The notes under the pieces were generated by a model that was given only the letters and a program-made list of their open reading frames with translations, was not told the DNA's origin and searched no databases. A DNA stretch of 64,000 nt, taken from NCBI RefSeq assembly GCF_030272615.1, contig NC_081415.1:376913392-376977391 (forward strand), given 5' to 3'. Positions within the stretch are counted from its first letter, which is position 1. Each line of letters starts with the position of its first letter. The position numbers and the translations under genes were made by a program. Source of the DNA: Cryptomeria japonica (Eukaryota > Streptophyta > Pinopsida > Cupressales > Cupressaceae). This document shows positions 10,880 through 23,900 of this stretch, piece after piece.

Positions 10880-12890
10880 TAAGTTGGTCTTTCCCAAGCC
10901 AATCCTTACCTTTGCTTAAAGGTCATTTTCATTAGTTGTAGTAATGTAGCCTTATCTTGTCTTCTTCCAGCACACATTACAACCTGTGATGTTACCTATT
11001 TATTGCAACATAATATAAGTTAAATAGTTACAAAATTCATTAATCATCACATGCTTTAGAACAACCATGTCACCTAGGTGTACACATACATGTTGTTTCT
11101 AGTATTTCTAGCTAATTGTTTGTAGTTTGATCATTTAGCTAATTACTGAAATACCCAAATAGTTGAATCCACAATTCAACATAATTACCTTACTTTAGTA
11201 GGCCTAGTAGCTACCAAGGTCAAACCATGGTTTTGATACCAATATGTAGCATTCCTCTTGAGCCACTAGAAATCTACCTAAAAACTAGACTTAATCCGTT
11301 TTGAACTAATTGCATCTGGTTTAACAACTTGTAATAATTTTATTTCTTCTTAATTCCTTGAGTATTATTTAAAGGTTCAACCCTAACTATTCTAGCCTCC
11401 CCTTTCTCAAATTATCCAAAAGTTACAATAAATTGGATCTGGTTTTTGCGATTCACAAAATTTGGTTTAAAGCACAAGATTGAGCTTGTCAACCCGCTCC
11501 TGATACATTGAGCACTTTAGGTTTTAACAACTCCATTGCTAAGTTGAGGGGTTTTTACATTAGATGGCAGGTAGGTGATCAAGCTTATTCTTAAACCCAT
11601 AATACTCAACTTCGATTAATCTTGGTATCAATAACCTAGGTTGCTTTATCCAAAATAATTGAACTTTGATTGTTCTTTTTAACAGGCACTACCATTAACT
11701 TATTTTTTTGACTACTTTATTAGGTGACGGGCTTAGATTTCAAAATTTAACTCAAATTAATATGTAGGTTAATCTCATGGTTAGCTCTATCATCAATTGT
11801 TATATCTCCGAAGCCCAAATTGGATGTGAGGGATTACGTGAGCACAATATCACATTCAAATCCAATTTATAACCTAGATGTGAGGATTCCATTCATCTTG
11901 TTTACTAATGTTTATTAATTGGGTTGCTATTGCCCTTTTTAAAAATCTAGTAGATATGATCATTTCTTCAATTGGGTATATTGTAGGGTTTGGTTACCAA
12001 GTAAATGAGTTACCAAAATGTGTTTTTTGGCTGCAAGGAGTAAAATGGACCCAAGGACATTGTTAAATTTAATAATGAGTTTCAAACTTGACTTCATAGT
12101 CTAAACAAGTTACATTGGGGACACAAACCTTGAAGGCATTATAAAATCAAAAAACCCTAGTTTACACTTACCTTAGTCTACCTATCACTAGTTATTGACA
12201 TGAAGAATGTTTTCAGCAATAACCAATTCTCTAGAATGAAAATCAGGTGCGAAAATCCTATTAGATGCGATAAAATCTTATAGTCCAATTAAATCTCCTA
12301 GGTCTTAACTTAAACCAAATTAACTTGTTCCGATGATGTCCACCACATTCATTGGATGTGATAATATGATAAAACTTGGTTTTATTAGAGATGGGATGCA
12401 TATTGGCGACAAAAGCTTTGTTGCAAGGGAAAATATGTGCAATAAGTGTTGTGGAGCTGATAAAGATTTAAACCAATTTGAATTCTGAGCTTGGTTTTGT
12501 AAGTCTTAATAGAGCAAAGAAACGTTCTAGGAGTTCAAAGTTGTGTGGTGGAAATGTTGGCAGGAATTAATTCTTAGGCACAATTTAATTAGGTTTAAAT
12601 ATAATGCAAAGGGAATACTGGATTTTGATTTAAATGGAGGTTCCTAGGGAATAATGGATTTGAACTTAGTTTGGTTTGTGGTCCGTGTTGTCCTCATTTT
12701 TTGAAATTAAAAGATGAAGACAACCCTTATGAATTTTCTTCTTAAAATTCATATTTTTTATTCTCCCTAGGCACATTTTACGAGATGATTTCTTTTGTAA
12801 TATGTCTGCCTAGTCTTATGTGTGAGTTTTGGTCATTTTTGTCCTGATTTCAGTTGATTTTTGTTATTATTTTTGCCCTTTTTAGTGCAA
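10880..12890. other. Intronic stretch with one primer-site-like motif
   Basis: No coding potential seen. TTTTGATACCA at 11231-11241 (reverse complement TGGTATCAAAA) resembles a tRNA-iMet primer-binding site, and the DNA beyond it starts TGTAGCATTCC, so a minus-strand LTR could start near 11245. The matching second LTR was not found. Confidence 0.3.
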
Positions 12891-12894
12891 TTTC

Positions 12895-14195
12895 GGGTTT
12901 TGAACTTGCCATTACAAGTAAGGGGAACTTTTTCAAGGTATTGCAAGTTATTTTGCTTACTTGCAATCTGGTCTCTAAGACCCGATTACAAGTATGTAAA
13001 GCTTTTGAGTGTTTGTTTTAAATGGATTCAAGGCTTGTGGTTGGGGTTCTAAAACCTGACTACGAGTAAGTGTCTCTTGCCATGCCTTTTTAAAATATAT
13101 TACTTGTAGTCGGGTTTTAAATACTCTATTACAAGTGAGTTATTCAATATTGAAGAAGGCATTTTTCTTGTTCTTGTATTGGGTATCTCAAAACCCGAAC
13201 TCCTCTACTTGCATCTTAATCCGCACGAAGTAAGGAGAGGTTTGTTTTTGCATTTGGAAAGGACTCTACTTCCTTTACCTATATGAACCTTGGAGGAGAT
13301 TTGTTTTTGCTTTCTTTTGCTGTGTGGAAGATCTCGTTTGGGTGTGTGCATTTCTTTTCATTTTCGTTGAGGTAAGTGTTTGTTTTCGACATTTTTTGTT
13401 TCTTTCCTTTTATATTTTCATGGTGTGTTTTTGGGATTTCCTTCCCTTGGTTCGCATTTGTATGCTGATGGTCTTTGAAATCTGAAGTGTCTTTTCTTGT
13501 GCTTAGCCGTTGAATGTCCATGTCCTTGGGTTTTGTTGCTAGTGCTTTGCAAGCGTATGAAGCTTGCAATCGGGTCTTTAGAATCTTATGGCAAGTATTT
13601 CATTCACTTGCTATAATTGCTATCTTTCCCATTGTCATAAGCTTATCTTTCCATTGCAAACTTATATTTTCAAGAAGAACATTCACTTGCAATCAGGTCT
13701 TTAGAACCCAATTGCGAGCTCTTTTTACCATTGCAAATCTTATTTACTTGCAACTAGGTCCTAGAGACCCGATTAGAGGTGCCAAGTTTTATGTTTTTCC
13801 CCCATTTTGCCTTAAAGATGCATTTCAGGTTTCCATAGCATGGTTGCAAGTTTTTAATCTTCCCTTTGCAATTACAAAATACTACTTGCAACTGGGTCTC
13901 TAAGATTCGATTGCAAATCTTTTACTACCATGTGTTTATGTTTACTTGCAATCGGGTCTTGGAAACCCGATTGCAAGTAGTTTCCAAATATTCAAGAATT
14001 GCTCACTTACTACCAAATTCCCAAGTTCTGATTTCAAAGGCAAACAATGAAGACTTTTCCCATTCATTTGCAAGCGATACACACTTGCAATAAGGTCTCC
14101 AAGACTCAATTACAAGTGCGAACTATATCATTCCGTTGGTCATTCCTTCAAACTTGTTGACTTGCATTCGAGTCTCAGAGACCTGATTGCAAACA
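12895..14195 (+). repeat. Array of about 12 diverged 35-bp palindromes (leader of element C/A1)
   Basis: The motif is ACTTGCAATCGGGT, a 7-bp spacer, then ACCCGATTGCAAGT. The copy at 13944-13978 has perfect 14-bp arms. Others lie at about 12900, 12959-12993, 13040, 13103, 13185, 13563, 13683, 13743, 13881, 14073 and 14160, with irregular spacing of roughly 40-380 bp. The interspersed sequence is not conserved. The array precedes the start of an accessory ORF at 14433, so it occupies the position of an untranslated leader. It is not CRISPR: the motif is itself palindromic, copies are degenerate and spacing is irregular. Confidence 0.8.
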
Positions 14196-14432
14196 AAATT
14201 TCTATCATTGCTAGCAAAACACATATCCTAAGCTTGCTTTACTTAACTTGTAGTTCATCTCTCAAGATTTTAATTCTACCCTTGTCATTGACCAAGTCTT
14301 ATCCACAAAACATCTTTTGAGTTTGCCTCTTCTCTTTCTTAATAAATATCCAAACAAGTCTAGGTTTGAGCATTGATTTTCCAAGTTTTGGTATCATAGC
14401 ATCCCCAATAGCTTTTGAAGATGTTTTGACTC

Positions 14433-14756
14433 TTGAGCTTTCACCACAATGTTGCAGATTCCTGTTCAATGACAAAAGAATTGGCATCTCCTTCCAACAA
14501 GAAGATGAAATACAAATATGATAAATATCAAAACGAGATTGCTCCTTCTCAAGTGAGCTCTCCTATTGATGAGTTCAAGGATACAAAGATTGGACATGTT
14601 GACATGTTTGAGTTTCTTTAAAGGGCAGAGGGATCACCAACCCATGGCATGCAATTGCTCTTGAATAGTCACATCCATTTGGTTTCCACTTTCCTAGTGT
14701 CTGCCTTGGAGCCAAAATTTGTACTTGCATGCGTTGCTCATTTTGATAGAGGGTGT
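14433..14756 (+). pseudogene. Accessory ORF of element C/A1, N-terminal part
   Basis: Begins near ATG 14433 (or the in-frame ATG at 14469), just after a GTTGCAG acceptor-like site. It contains KDTKIGHVDMFEF, matching SDTNLEHINLREF in A2 and RTKSLGHVKHKD in the gypsy copy. One stop (TAA at 14619) is followed in frame by further protein-like sequence up to about 14750. The reading continues, after the 6.2-kb insertion of element B, at about 20985. Molecular role unknown. Confidence 0.55.
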
Positions 14757-15693
14757 TGTTGGTGTGCGTTTTATTACCCACCGAACACAAAATAAAATGT
14801 CCAAAGACACTCTATCCTCTCTTGAACAAAATCATCGCATATGCTAAGATTGCGAGAAGATCATATGGCGATTCCAAGGTTTCTTTTGTCAGGTCTTGAT
14901 GTGTGGATAAGCTCAATGGGCATTGTAATATGCTGGTAGTACACAAAGGGACTTATGCTTGGCTCGTTCAATTCACAATAAAGGTCTAGACAATGAAGCT
15001 CTATCATTTGGGTCTTGGATCATGGACTGAATGAAAACTGAAAAAGAGATAAAGGTTTAGAAGTTATAATCTATTCCTAAGAATTCAAGAGACTGTATTG
15101 AATAGGTGAAACCAATAACCACGCTTTGCCTCACCACGCTGGGGACAACTACACAAAGTGGGTGCAATCTTCAAAGGGGTGTGCTTATGATTTTCAGGTC
15201 TTGAATAACTACCATCAAATCGAACAATATTTATCTAGACAAAAGTTAAGCATCCACAAAGTAAGTTCAGACTAACTTTACACAATGAACAAAAATCATT
15301 TGTTCATCAAAAGTATGAGCGGAAGATTCACCACAAATCAATACTTATCAGATCTTGCATTCGTTTAATATACACGAACTAAAATCTAAACTATGATGAG
15401 GGATAAGAACCATGCAAACTCCAAAATAAGAGAAGTAATCACCATCAATTCAAACAATGCATTACTTATTACTTTGGCAGTCATAAACAACAATTTTCTT
15501 ATCTCAACATGTTTTGCAACATGCTCCCATTTTTTACAAATGAGGGGTGAGCTCAATTTATAGGCTCTTCAATTACAATTCAATGGCCAAGATTGATTTT
15601 GAATCAATGACCGAGATTACAAAATGAAACCCTAATTAGGGTTTGTTACAACTAGCTACCTCTCGACCAATGAGAAAATTACATTTGGGGACA
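14757..15693 (-). repeat. 3' LTR of element B (A2/B family), 937 bp
   Basis: Read on the minus strand it starts TGTCCCCAAATGTAATTTT and ends ACACCAACA. The LTRs at 37817-38685 and 46409-47382 share the 18-bp palindrome, a TATA box about 65 bp further on and a GAGAGGATAGA block near the 3' end. It is the only LTR of B that I can find. Confidence 0.75.
15556..15644 (-). promoter_or_regulatory. LTR promoter of element B: palindromic telo-box and TATA
   Basis: AAACCCTAATTAGGGTTT (15627-15644) and, downstream on the minus strand, TATAAAT (15556-15562). The palindrome holds two telo-box-like AAACCCTAA units back to back. Its spacing to TATA matches that in the two sister LTRs. Confidence 0.55.
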
Positions 15694-15810
15694 CTTGTCC
15701 TTCTTGCTAAATATAAACCAATAATAAAATAGAAGGTTGTTGCATTGTGGAGTGTCCCTTCTAGAAGCCTCCGTGGATAAGTCAGGTTCAATGAACCTGG
15801 GCATGTTGAC

Positions 15811-18391
15811 TGAAAAATAATTGAATGAATGATTCAATAATCGGATGATTACATTGAACGATATACACACGTATATAAAGAGGTTACAAGACGATGTTCT
15901 ATAAATAGAAGTAGTCGTTAAAGTGAAATCAAAAAAGCTAAAAAGCTTAAAAGGCTAAATAATAAAAAGCTAACTTAACAAGCTAAATAAGTCGACAACT
16001 AAGATGACTGCTAAAAATAGAAGATGGCCATTATAGAAGATATTAATATTATTTTAACACCCTCCCTAATGGTCATCGTACTCAATACCCTACAGAAGAC
16101 ATTGCAGGTGTTATGATCACAAATGCAAAGACCATTTGCTGCTATGGAGACCCTCCTAGGATCTACAAAATGTAAATGACCAAGAGTACCAAAAGCCATC
16201 CAAGTTAATGTAGCCTTCACACGTGAATTAGAGATCTAGCACACACAAATTACTGAAGCCTGAAACCATGATTTTGAGGAAAAAATCAGCAAACCCTTTT
16301 GCAGAAGAGTACTGAGCACTGTTTGCTCCAGCAACTCCTAAGCAGATTGCAAGATACCACGGTTTCAGATGTTCGCCTTGACAGTGCGACCCAAAACTGA
16401 TTGCAACAAAGCTCGATTTTTGAGGAGAAAAATCGATCAAAACCAGAGAACTTCACGAATCACAAATCCCAGGCGAACTTCGCGTATTACAAATGATTTT
16501 TGAGGAAAAATCGTAAAAACCAGCAAACAATTTTTGAAGAAAAAATCGTGAAAACCTAAAAATCCCACGCAAGCTTTGTGGATGACATAATAATTTTTAA
16601 GGAAAAAATTCTAAACCCTGCGAACAATTTTTGAGGAAAAAAAAAGTGAAAGCCAACCAAACATGAAATTTGCCTATCACAAAGCATAGAAGGCTGACTC
16701 CTCTCTAGAATGCTCTGCAACATGAGCCTGCTCCTGTTCTTGAGACCCTCCCAGCCTAGATTGCACGGATGCCAACAATTTCTTGCAATCTTTCTTCATA
16801 TGGCCAAACTGGTGACAATAGTTACATTGTACACTTTTCTTCTTTGAAGACTGCGAATATTGACCTTGCCCCTTCTGCTGGAAGGACTGACCTTTACCCT
16901 TGTTCTTATCCAAAACTGTAGCTGTGAAGGCCTATTCAGTGGACGAACTAGCGTTGCTTCCAAACTGCTGCTTCCATCGATCCTGCTGTAGAAGCTTGTT
17001 GCAGTGATCAGAAAACTTCAGATCAACACTAGTAGATGAGATATTGAGAGTATAAATGAAATGCTCGTACGATCTGGGAAGACTTTTCAGCATGATCACT
17101 ACCATATCCTCTTCCACCATGGTTCGGCCTATAGCTTCCAACTGTCACGGATCTCCTTGATCTTCGTGAGATGTGCTTGGATAGAAGACTTCTCATCCAT
17201 CATGATACAAAACAACATATTCTTTAGAAAGAAAGCAAGAGACAGAAGAATCTAATTTAAAAAAAATTAGAATAGAAGCAACTGCTGAAAAAAACTGAAA
17301 CCCTGGAGGAGAATTCTGGCACGAATTCCAAGGCCTGAATTTTGAGGTTTGGAAGAAACCCAAAAATTAAAATTTTCTGCAAACTTAAAAACTGAAAATT
17401 TTCCTGAAAAATAATCATAAAAAATAATCATAAAAAATAAAAATTTGCAAAAAATAAAAAAATACTTCTTGGTTTTGTTTTTTTTTTTGAAAAAAAAATA
17501 GAAAAATATAGACGATTTTTTTCCAAAAAAAATGCAAAAAAAAGGGGCAGAAACCCTAGGTCGGATGTACAGCAAAATAGCGCCCAAAAGACACCAAAAA
17601 TCCCGACGTCCACAGAATTAATAGAAATGTAGACTATTTTTAAATTCCAAGGCAAATTTGTTGGCACAAAATTTTAGGCACGGAAAACGAGGCACCCCCA
17701 AAAAACTGAGACCAACCTTAGAAAAGATCTCGAAAAACCCATCAAGAATTTGAAATCAGAATGTAGATCTAATGGCTCAAAAATTGAGGCATGAAAAACG
17801 ATGCACACAGAAATATGACGACGACCCAGTTGAGGTCTCGAAAAACCTACCAAGAATTTGCAACCAAAATAAAATTTTGACTTGAACTGAAGGGTCAAAA
17901 CCCTAGTCGAAAATTGTAGAAACCCTAGGAAAATTTTCAACTTGCAAAAAAAAAAAATCCACCCAGGAAGAGAAAAAGAACTTGCTCTTTTTTTAAAAAA
18001 AAAAGTAGTTTTAAAAAAATCTCTTCAATAAAAAACTTCAAAAAATTTTAATAACAAAAACTTTCAAATTTTTTAATTTCCATGCTCTGATACCATGAAA
18101 AATAATTGAGTGAATGATTCAATAATTGGATGATTACATTGATGATATACACATGTATATAAAGAGGTTACAAGACGATGTTCTATAAATAGAACTAGTC
18201 GTTAAAGTGAAACCAAATAAGCTAAAAAGCTTAAAAAGCTAAATATAGCTTAAAAGACTAAATAATAAAAAACTAACTTAACAAGCTAAATAAGTCAACT
18301 TAAAAGCTAAATAGCTAAATAAGTCGACAACTAAGATGACTGCTAAAAATAGAAGATGACCATTATAGAAGATATTAATATTATTTTAACA
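15811..18391 (-). mobile_element. Non-autonomous, gag-only Copia element with intact ends
   Basis: LTRs at 15811-16059 (249 bp) and 18096-18391 (296 bp) start TGAAAAATAATTGA and end ATTTTAACA as read on the + strand. The 5-bp target duplication TTGAC (15806-15810 and 18392-18396) is perfect. The primer-binding site is GCTCTGATACCA at 18084-18095 (reverse complement TGGTATCAGAGC), directly beside the right LTR. The polypurine tract is CCTCCCT at 16060-16066 (reverse complement AGGGAGG), beside the left LTR. The LTR length difference lies in a small repeat around AGCTAAATA. The internal region holds only gag. Confidence 0.9.
16677..17240 (-). pseudogene. Copia gag with CCHC zinc knuckle
   Basis: Minus-strand gag of the small Copia element. 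Order: MLFCIMMDEKSSIQAHL and KIKEIRD (typical Copia gag helices), a frameshift near 17140, MLKSLPRSYEHF, then a Gln/Lys/Ser-rich linker and the knuckle CNYCHQFGHMKKDC. A TAG at 16932-16934 interrupts the frame (plausibly a mutated CAG). Protease, integrase and RT are absent, so mobilisation would have needed a partner in trans. Confidence 0.85.
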
Positions 18392-19849
18392 TTGACTTGG
18401 AACAATCTGATTGATTGGAAGATGATGAGGCGCCAACTCAGTGTGTTGGATGTCCTCCTGCTTGAACTGGATATGATGTTATTCCTTTGAATTTCCTCTC
18501 CGAATTCTCCAATTTGTGTCAAGAAATTGTCTAAGTATGAAAATTTGTTTGGAGTACTCTTCTTGTCACCATCTAATTCTGATTGGGAGCTAGTCTTTAA
18601 TTTTTCAGGAGATGAAATCCTTCAAGAAGTTGCCTTGATTGCTTCAATAGGTTTGGGATTGTAGATGAAATCCCCCAAGAAGTCTGAATTTTTTCCTATA
18701 TGTTCACGAAGTGCGAGGACTTTTCTTTCTTGATGCCTTGAAATTCCTCCTGGCATAAACTTCATTTGTGTTTTCCTTGACGATCCAACCTCCGTTGTTA
18801 TCCACACCCTGCAAAATCCTTATCCACAATCTTATCCACACCCCAAAGAAAGTAAGTTAGAATTCTCATTTTTGAGCATGAATTTTGAAGTTTTAATGGC
18901 AGAGTATGCTCTGATTTTTCCAATTTCTCAACTCTTTTAGCTTTCAACAATCTGCAATCACTTAGAAATCTGAAAAATAAGAAAAACTCCGAGAAACTCA
19001 ATCTGATTTGAAGGTTTTGGGACTGAATTTGGTCTAAGAATGAATAACTTAGTCCCAAAATTTGTGAAATGAATGTTAGAATCAAACTTGGATATAGGAA
19101 AATGACTGAAAAATAAACTAAGTTGTGAAAACCAAATCCATTTTCAATAAGAACTTCATCAAAACTTGAAAATCAGATTGAAAATTCAATAAATCTGCCT
19201 TGGATACCCGTCACCTTCAGAATTTAGATAAGAAAGAGGTTGAAAGAATGCTTGATCTGAAAATCTTCACTTCTTCTTCTTGTAAATGCCTTAAAAAATT
19301 CTTCAAATTGTTCTTGAAGATCTGAAAATGCCTTAGAAAACCTGAAATGATCTTCTTTTCAAATGTTTTGCCCTCCAAACTTGAACTGTTGAAATGAATG
19401 GAATGAATGGATGATTCATTATAAGTACAAACTCATAAAGAGTTTGATTTCTGTAATTAGAAATACGATTCATCCTCCCCAAATATTGAACTTATCTTGT
19501 TTCCATTTTCATTTCATTCGTTGAACTTATACATTCAGTAAATGATCTTTTATCCTCGTCAATTTCAGTTCATTGAGAAAGTTTCCATTTTTGATTTGCA
19601 GTCGAGTTTAGTCATTTGAGAAAGTTCTGATTTCAATTTTGAGTTCAAGTTTAGTCTGCTGAGAAAGTTTGCATTTTTGTTTTGAGTTCACGAATCGAAC
19701 TCTATCTTTTTCCCTATTTCAAAATTTTGAAAACTTTCCAAGACTAGTTTGATGGCAACTTTATTTGAACTTTAAAACTTTCCAAGTCCAAAATCGGACT
19801 TTGCACAATCATTTCCTTATCAAAGCGTTCTTCAACAAAACCATTCTTT

Positions 19850-20420
19850 TCTAAGGCGGAGTTTAACATTTTCTTTCCTAGCTGCCAGCAGAGCTCACAA
19901 AACTTCTTCCTCATTCATATCGGGCTTTGTTGAAACTTTTCCTCTTCATGAGCGAACTTGGTAATAAGCATTCCTAAAGCAAATTGGACTTTGAAGATTT
20001 CATTCCTAACCAAGGGTGGAGTTGGAGAATTTCTTTCCTTACTTGCTGATCAAATTTTCCAAGGTTGGGCAGACTTCAGCAAAAGTGTTCCTCATGATGG
20101 CAGAGTTGGAGAATTTCATTCCTAACATGGGCGGACTTTAGGAAAATGTTTCCTCAAAGCTGGCGGACTTTTAAATTTTCTTTCCTCCCTTAAGGCGGAC
20201 CTTAGCAAATCTTTTCCTCATTCCACATCGGACTTCAAGACTTATTTTCCTTTCTTGGGCGGAGTTTGCTGAATTCTTTCCTCATGAGGAAGGCAGACTT
20301 TATCAATTCTTTTCCTTGCTGTTTGGACTTCATAACTCTTTCTACTTCAGCCAAGACAGACTTGGAGAAAACCTTTCCTAGTTGGGGTCTTCAAGAAATA
20401 TTTACCTCACCAAAACCAGA
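19850..20420 (-). repeat. GGCGGACTT motif array (AAAGTCCGCC on the minus strand), leader of B
   Basis: About 15 diverged copies of GGCGGACTTT, most followed within 20 bp by TTTCCT, at roughly 30-bp spacing; clear ones lie near 20131, 20162, 20193, 20259 and 20291. This is the reverse complement of the A2 array at 32655-33510, consistent with B lying in minus orientation. Confidence 0.8.
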
Positions 20421-20984
20421 TTTCATAAAAACATCCTCCATACTTTTCCAAAATTAGAATCTCATGATCTTGAATTTTGAAAATTATCCTCTCATCGTGC
20501 TCTCGAATCCACTTTATCTCCACAATTTTAGGAAGTTGATGCCCTTTCGAATCAGACTTGAATTTTAAATGAGATTTTCACCATTTTCACCAAAATTTGA
20601 GCCAACTGAGCAAACCCTAGACCCCCTTTCCAAAAATAGAAAAAGCAAGATTCCCTAAAAATAGGAAAAACTTTCTAAAAATAGCCATGCTGGGATCATG
20701 CTCAAAGTGCCAAAAACAAAACTTCCAAAAAAAAGGAAAAGAAGCAAAACTTTCCAAAAATAGAAAGTTGTCCAAATTGACCCAAATTGATTGCATTTTT
20801 CGTCCTTTGGGCTCCTTAGGCACATTGATGGCATCAAGACACTGTTTTGACCATGTTTTTCTCAACTGACTCTAACTCCTCATTGCAAAAAGATTGGTGA
20901 TTCATAGTTGTGAGGCCAAGGCAAAACCCTAGAAAGCAAAAACAGGGGGGTCCCCATTTGCAAAGGGGCGATGTGTGAAAAGGT

Positions 20985-23900
20985 CACAACTATTCTAAGA
21001 CGATCAAGGATGATGATGACAATATCATTATCAGATTGGATGCAAACACTATTGACAAGATCTTCAAAGTTCCAGCTGCCTCGGTGTATGCAAAATCTCT
21101 ATGAAGAATGTTCTAGATCGCTATAATCAGAAGAGGTCGGATTGCATAAGACACATCAATTCCAAATGGCTCAAGACCCTCGAGGACTTGCTTCTCAAGA
21201 TGGCCTAAGTTGTATCAATCCGATTTCATTGAAGAAGTCAGTGATATGATCACGCTTCTTAGCAGAACAATGGGATTGAAACATTCCAATGTGTTTGAGA
21301 TCTGGATGTATAAGTATATTGTAGTCATGAGGAAAAGGCAATCTCATATCTTTTGGGGCGAAGTCTTCAGTGATAACCTGTGTGAGCAGTTGTCACAAGT
21401 CCGAACTACCCTCACCTTCTACATGAATTCGTACTTGGTGTACATAGCGTCATCACTTAGACAGTTGCCTAGTCTTTCTACCAAGGGTGACCGATCGTTG
21501 GTACCAATATGGAGATATTATGAACAACTCACCTTGAGGCCCAGTAGAATTCACTATAGGAGGGTGCATGATGCCTTCTTTGGTCATTTTATGTGCTTAT
21601 TTGATAAAACACTCATGAACAAGAGTGTCTAAGGAAGCCTAGAAGAAGGTGAATGAGTATGGATGCTTGTTCCTGCAGCTCCCAACTTTCACTTACATGA
21701 GAGTTGGATGTTTTGAAGATCAACCATACATTCTTCCTAGATATCCTATTGACAAGATCATCCTGATGGAATTGGCTAGGCAGTTGATGGCAGTTCATGC
21801 GGTCCAGTTAGCCAATCATAAGAAAGGTATCAAGATATCCTCACACAATCCATTGTAGATTGGCCGTTATTCTTTGACAACCTCTGCAAGAGCCAAGGCA
21901 ATGGAAACAAAACTTCAAAAATCAAGTTGAAGAAGTTCAAGGCAAGGAAAGATTTTGATTATCAGGGAATGAAGGACAAAATCAAGAGAGCCTTCACTCA
22001 TATCCATCGCCTTGAGGATATATGGGTTGATCTTCGCACACAAGAAGATGTCAGGAGAATGGATTACAACAAGCTCACCTTGGAGCAAATTGTGGATTTG
22101 GATTTAACCAAGATCCTAGAGGGAATGGTAGATGATGGGAAAAGTCTTGACCCGGAGTATATAGAACAAAGGGTTGTTGAGGCTCCTCTCCCGTCTCCCC
22201 AATGGTCACAGAAGGAGTGTACTTCTATTTTTGACAAGATTTCAATCCATCTTTGCCAACACCAATGCTTGGCTAAAAAACAATGATATCAAAATCATTA
22301 AGATTAAGGGTGGAGCAGAAAGTGATTTGCTGGACCAGTTGGGCGTAGATCTGAAGTCAGAATCAAGTCCAAAGAGGGTACTTCTTCCTCTGGCTCTAGG
22401 ATCAAGCTAAGGGTGAGTAGGGCTTTGGTTATTCCTCCACCAGGGGTATCACTAAAAGGAAAGGAAAAGCCTCAGGTGCAGATATATGTCATTGATCCTG
22501 AAGATGAAGCACATGAGGAGAATACAACAGGATCACCTCCTACTATGGATTCAGATTCTCCTCACACTGCCGTTCCCCAATTGTCGTTGGATCTACCTAT
22601 GTCTCCAATTGACATGGATGCGGACTCTTTCTCTACAGTTCACATGTATCCTGTTGTGCTAAGTGCAGTTGTTTGCACTAATGTTTCATCATCATATGTA
22701 GAAGTACATGTAGAGACTTCTCATGTTGGGTTAGAGAATGTCTTTGATGTGAACCCTTCCTATGCCGCTCTATCCAGCATATTAGTTCTAGAAATTGATA
22801 CTTTTGCTGTGAGTTTTGATAAGTTCATGACTGAGGCTTGCCATGATTTGCCATCTGAGCAAACACTTGTTTCTATTCAAACAAAGGCTTCTCCTAGAGT
22901 TACAAATGTGGTACAGGCGGAGCCTATTTCTTCACAAACCACAGTTGCCGTCTCAGATGCGAGCTCATTAGATCTACCTCCTTGGTTAAATTCAATCACT
23001 CCTAAGAGAAAGAAACAGGAGGTTTCTCTTGATATATTTGATTTTCGGCAGCTTAAGAAGCCTAAGCCAAGAGCTGCTAAGAAGGCAAAGACAGTCTCAT
23101 GAGTGGTTGTGGACAGCAATAAAATGAAGTATGCAGAAGTGACAAAAGCCCTAGTTGAGAAGTCGCCAGAAGAAATGCAACTATCTGACTACAGGCTCAC
23201 AAGGGTGGAACTAGGAAAGCAGATGCATTCTGGGATTGTGCACAATGCTCAAGAATCAGTGGCTTCACTAGTTCAGAGTTACGATGAGCTCTTGGCAAAG
23301 AAGGATGAGCTCAAGGGAAAGAATGCACAACTCATCTCAGTGATCTAAAAGATCACTAATTCTTCGGAAAAGGTTGATCCTTTAACCTCCTCCATTTCTG
23401 AAGAATCCATCAATCAATTGGAGAAAGCTGCTCGGAAGGCCAAGGTAGTTGATTCTTGGGTAGATCAATTAGTTGATTAGTGCACTCAAGTGGTGAGGAA
23501 AGCATTGCACGTGTTGAGCAATGTAAGAGCAGCAAAAATGAAGTCGAATCAAACTTTAGAGGCTTTTAGCCAGAGTCTAGAGTCAACTGAGAAAGATTTG
23601 AAGATATGGCATGAGATGGATCAGATCGAGTTGGAAATCTTGTACAGCAATAGGGTGCTACCAAGCAGGGAGAGGTACATCGAATTTGAAGAACTCATGG
23701 TTAACAAGTCATTGGTTATCAAAGACCTTATCAAGGATGTACAAGTCACTCTTGAAATGAATGTTGAGGTGAAGCAAGATGTTGTCCTTAATTTTGAGAA
23801 GATGTCTTGCAAGATCTTAAATCATGATGGAGAATTCCTTACCGAAGATTTGATACTTACCGAATTGGTATCAAAACTTTGTCAGGAACTGGAATCAGAG

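Larger units (their letters stand above)
15694..18807 (-). pseudogene. Short ORF of element B, split by a Copia insertion
   Basis: From about 18807 (first ATG about 18765, at MKFMPGGISR) one frame runs to 18392, is interrupted by the Copia element, and resumes in the same frame at 15810 (NMPRFIEPDLSTEASRRD) to the LTR boundary. There is a single internal stop (TGA at 18622, plausibly a mutated CGA). About 180 codons remain, rich in Ser, Lys and Glu, without a zinc knuckle or other motif I recognise. It occupies the place held by the 1,055-codon accessory ORF in A2. Function unknown. Confidence 0.45.
14757..20980 (-). mobile_element. Element B: pol-less LTR element inserted in C/A1
   Basis: Minus orientation: leader (20980 down to about 18810), short ORF, then 3' LTR. 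The leader is a reverse-complement match to the A2 leader, sharing runs such as TATGGCTATTTTT, TTAGAAAGTTTT and CTAGGGTTTGC as well as the AAAGTCCGCC array. LTR and leader are A2-type but the long accessory ORF is absent. No 5' LTR is seen at the right end, so B is probably truncated there. It interrupts C/A1 between two halves of one reading frame and carries the Copia insertion 15811-18391. No clear target duplication was found. Confidence 0.6.

Noticed and set aside
12895-14195. CRISPR-like array of palindromic repeats
   Set aside because: Nuclear plant DNA, degenerate repeats, irregular spacing and no cas genes. It is a retroelement leader array.
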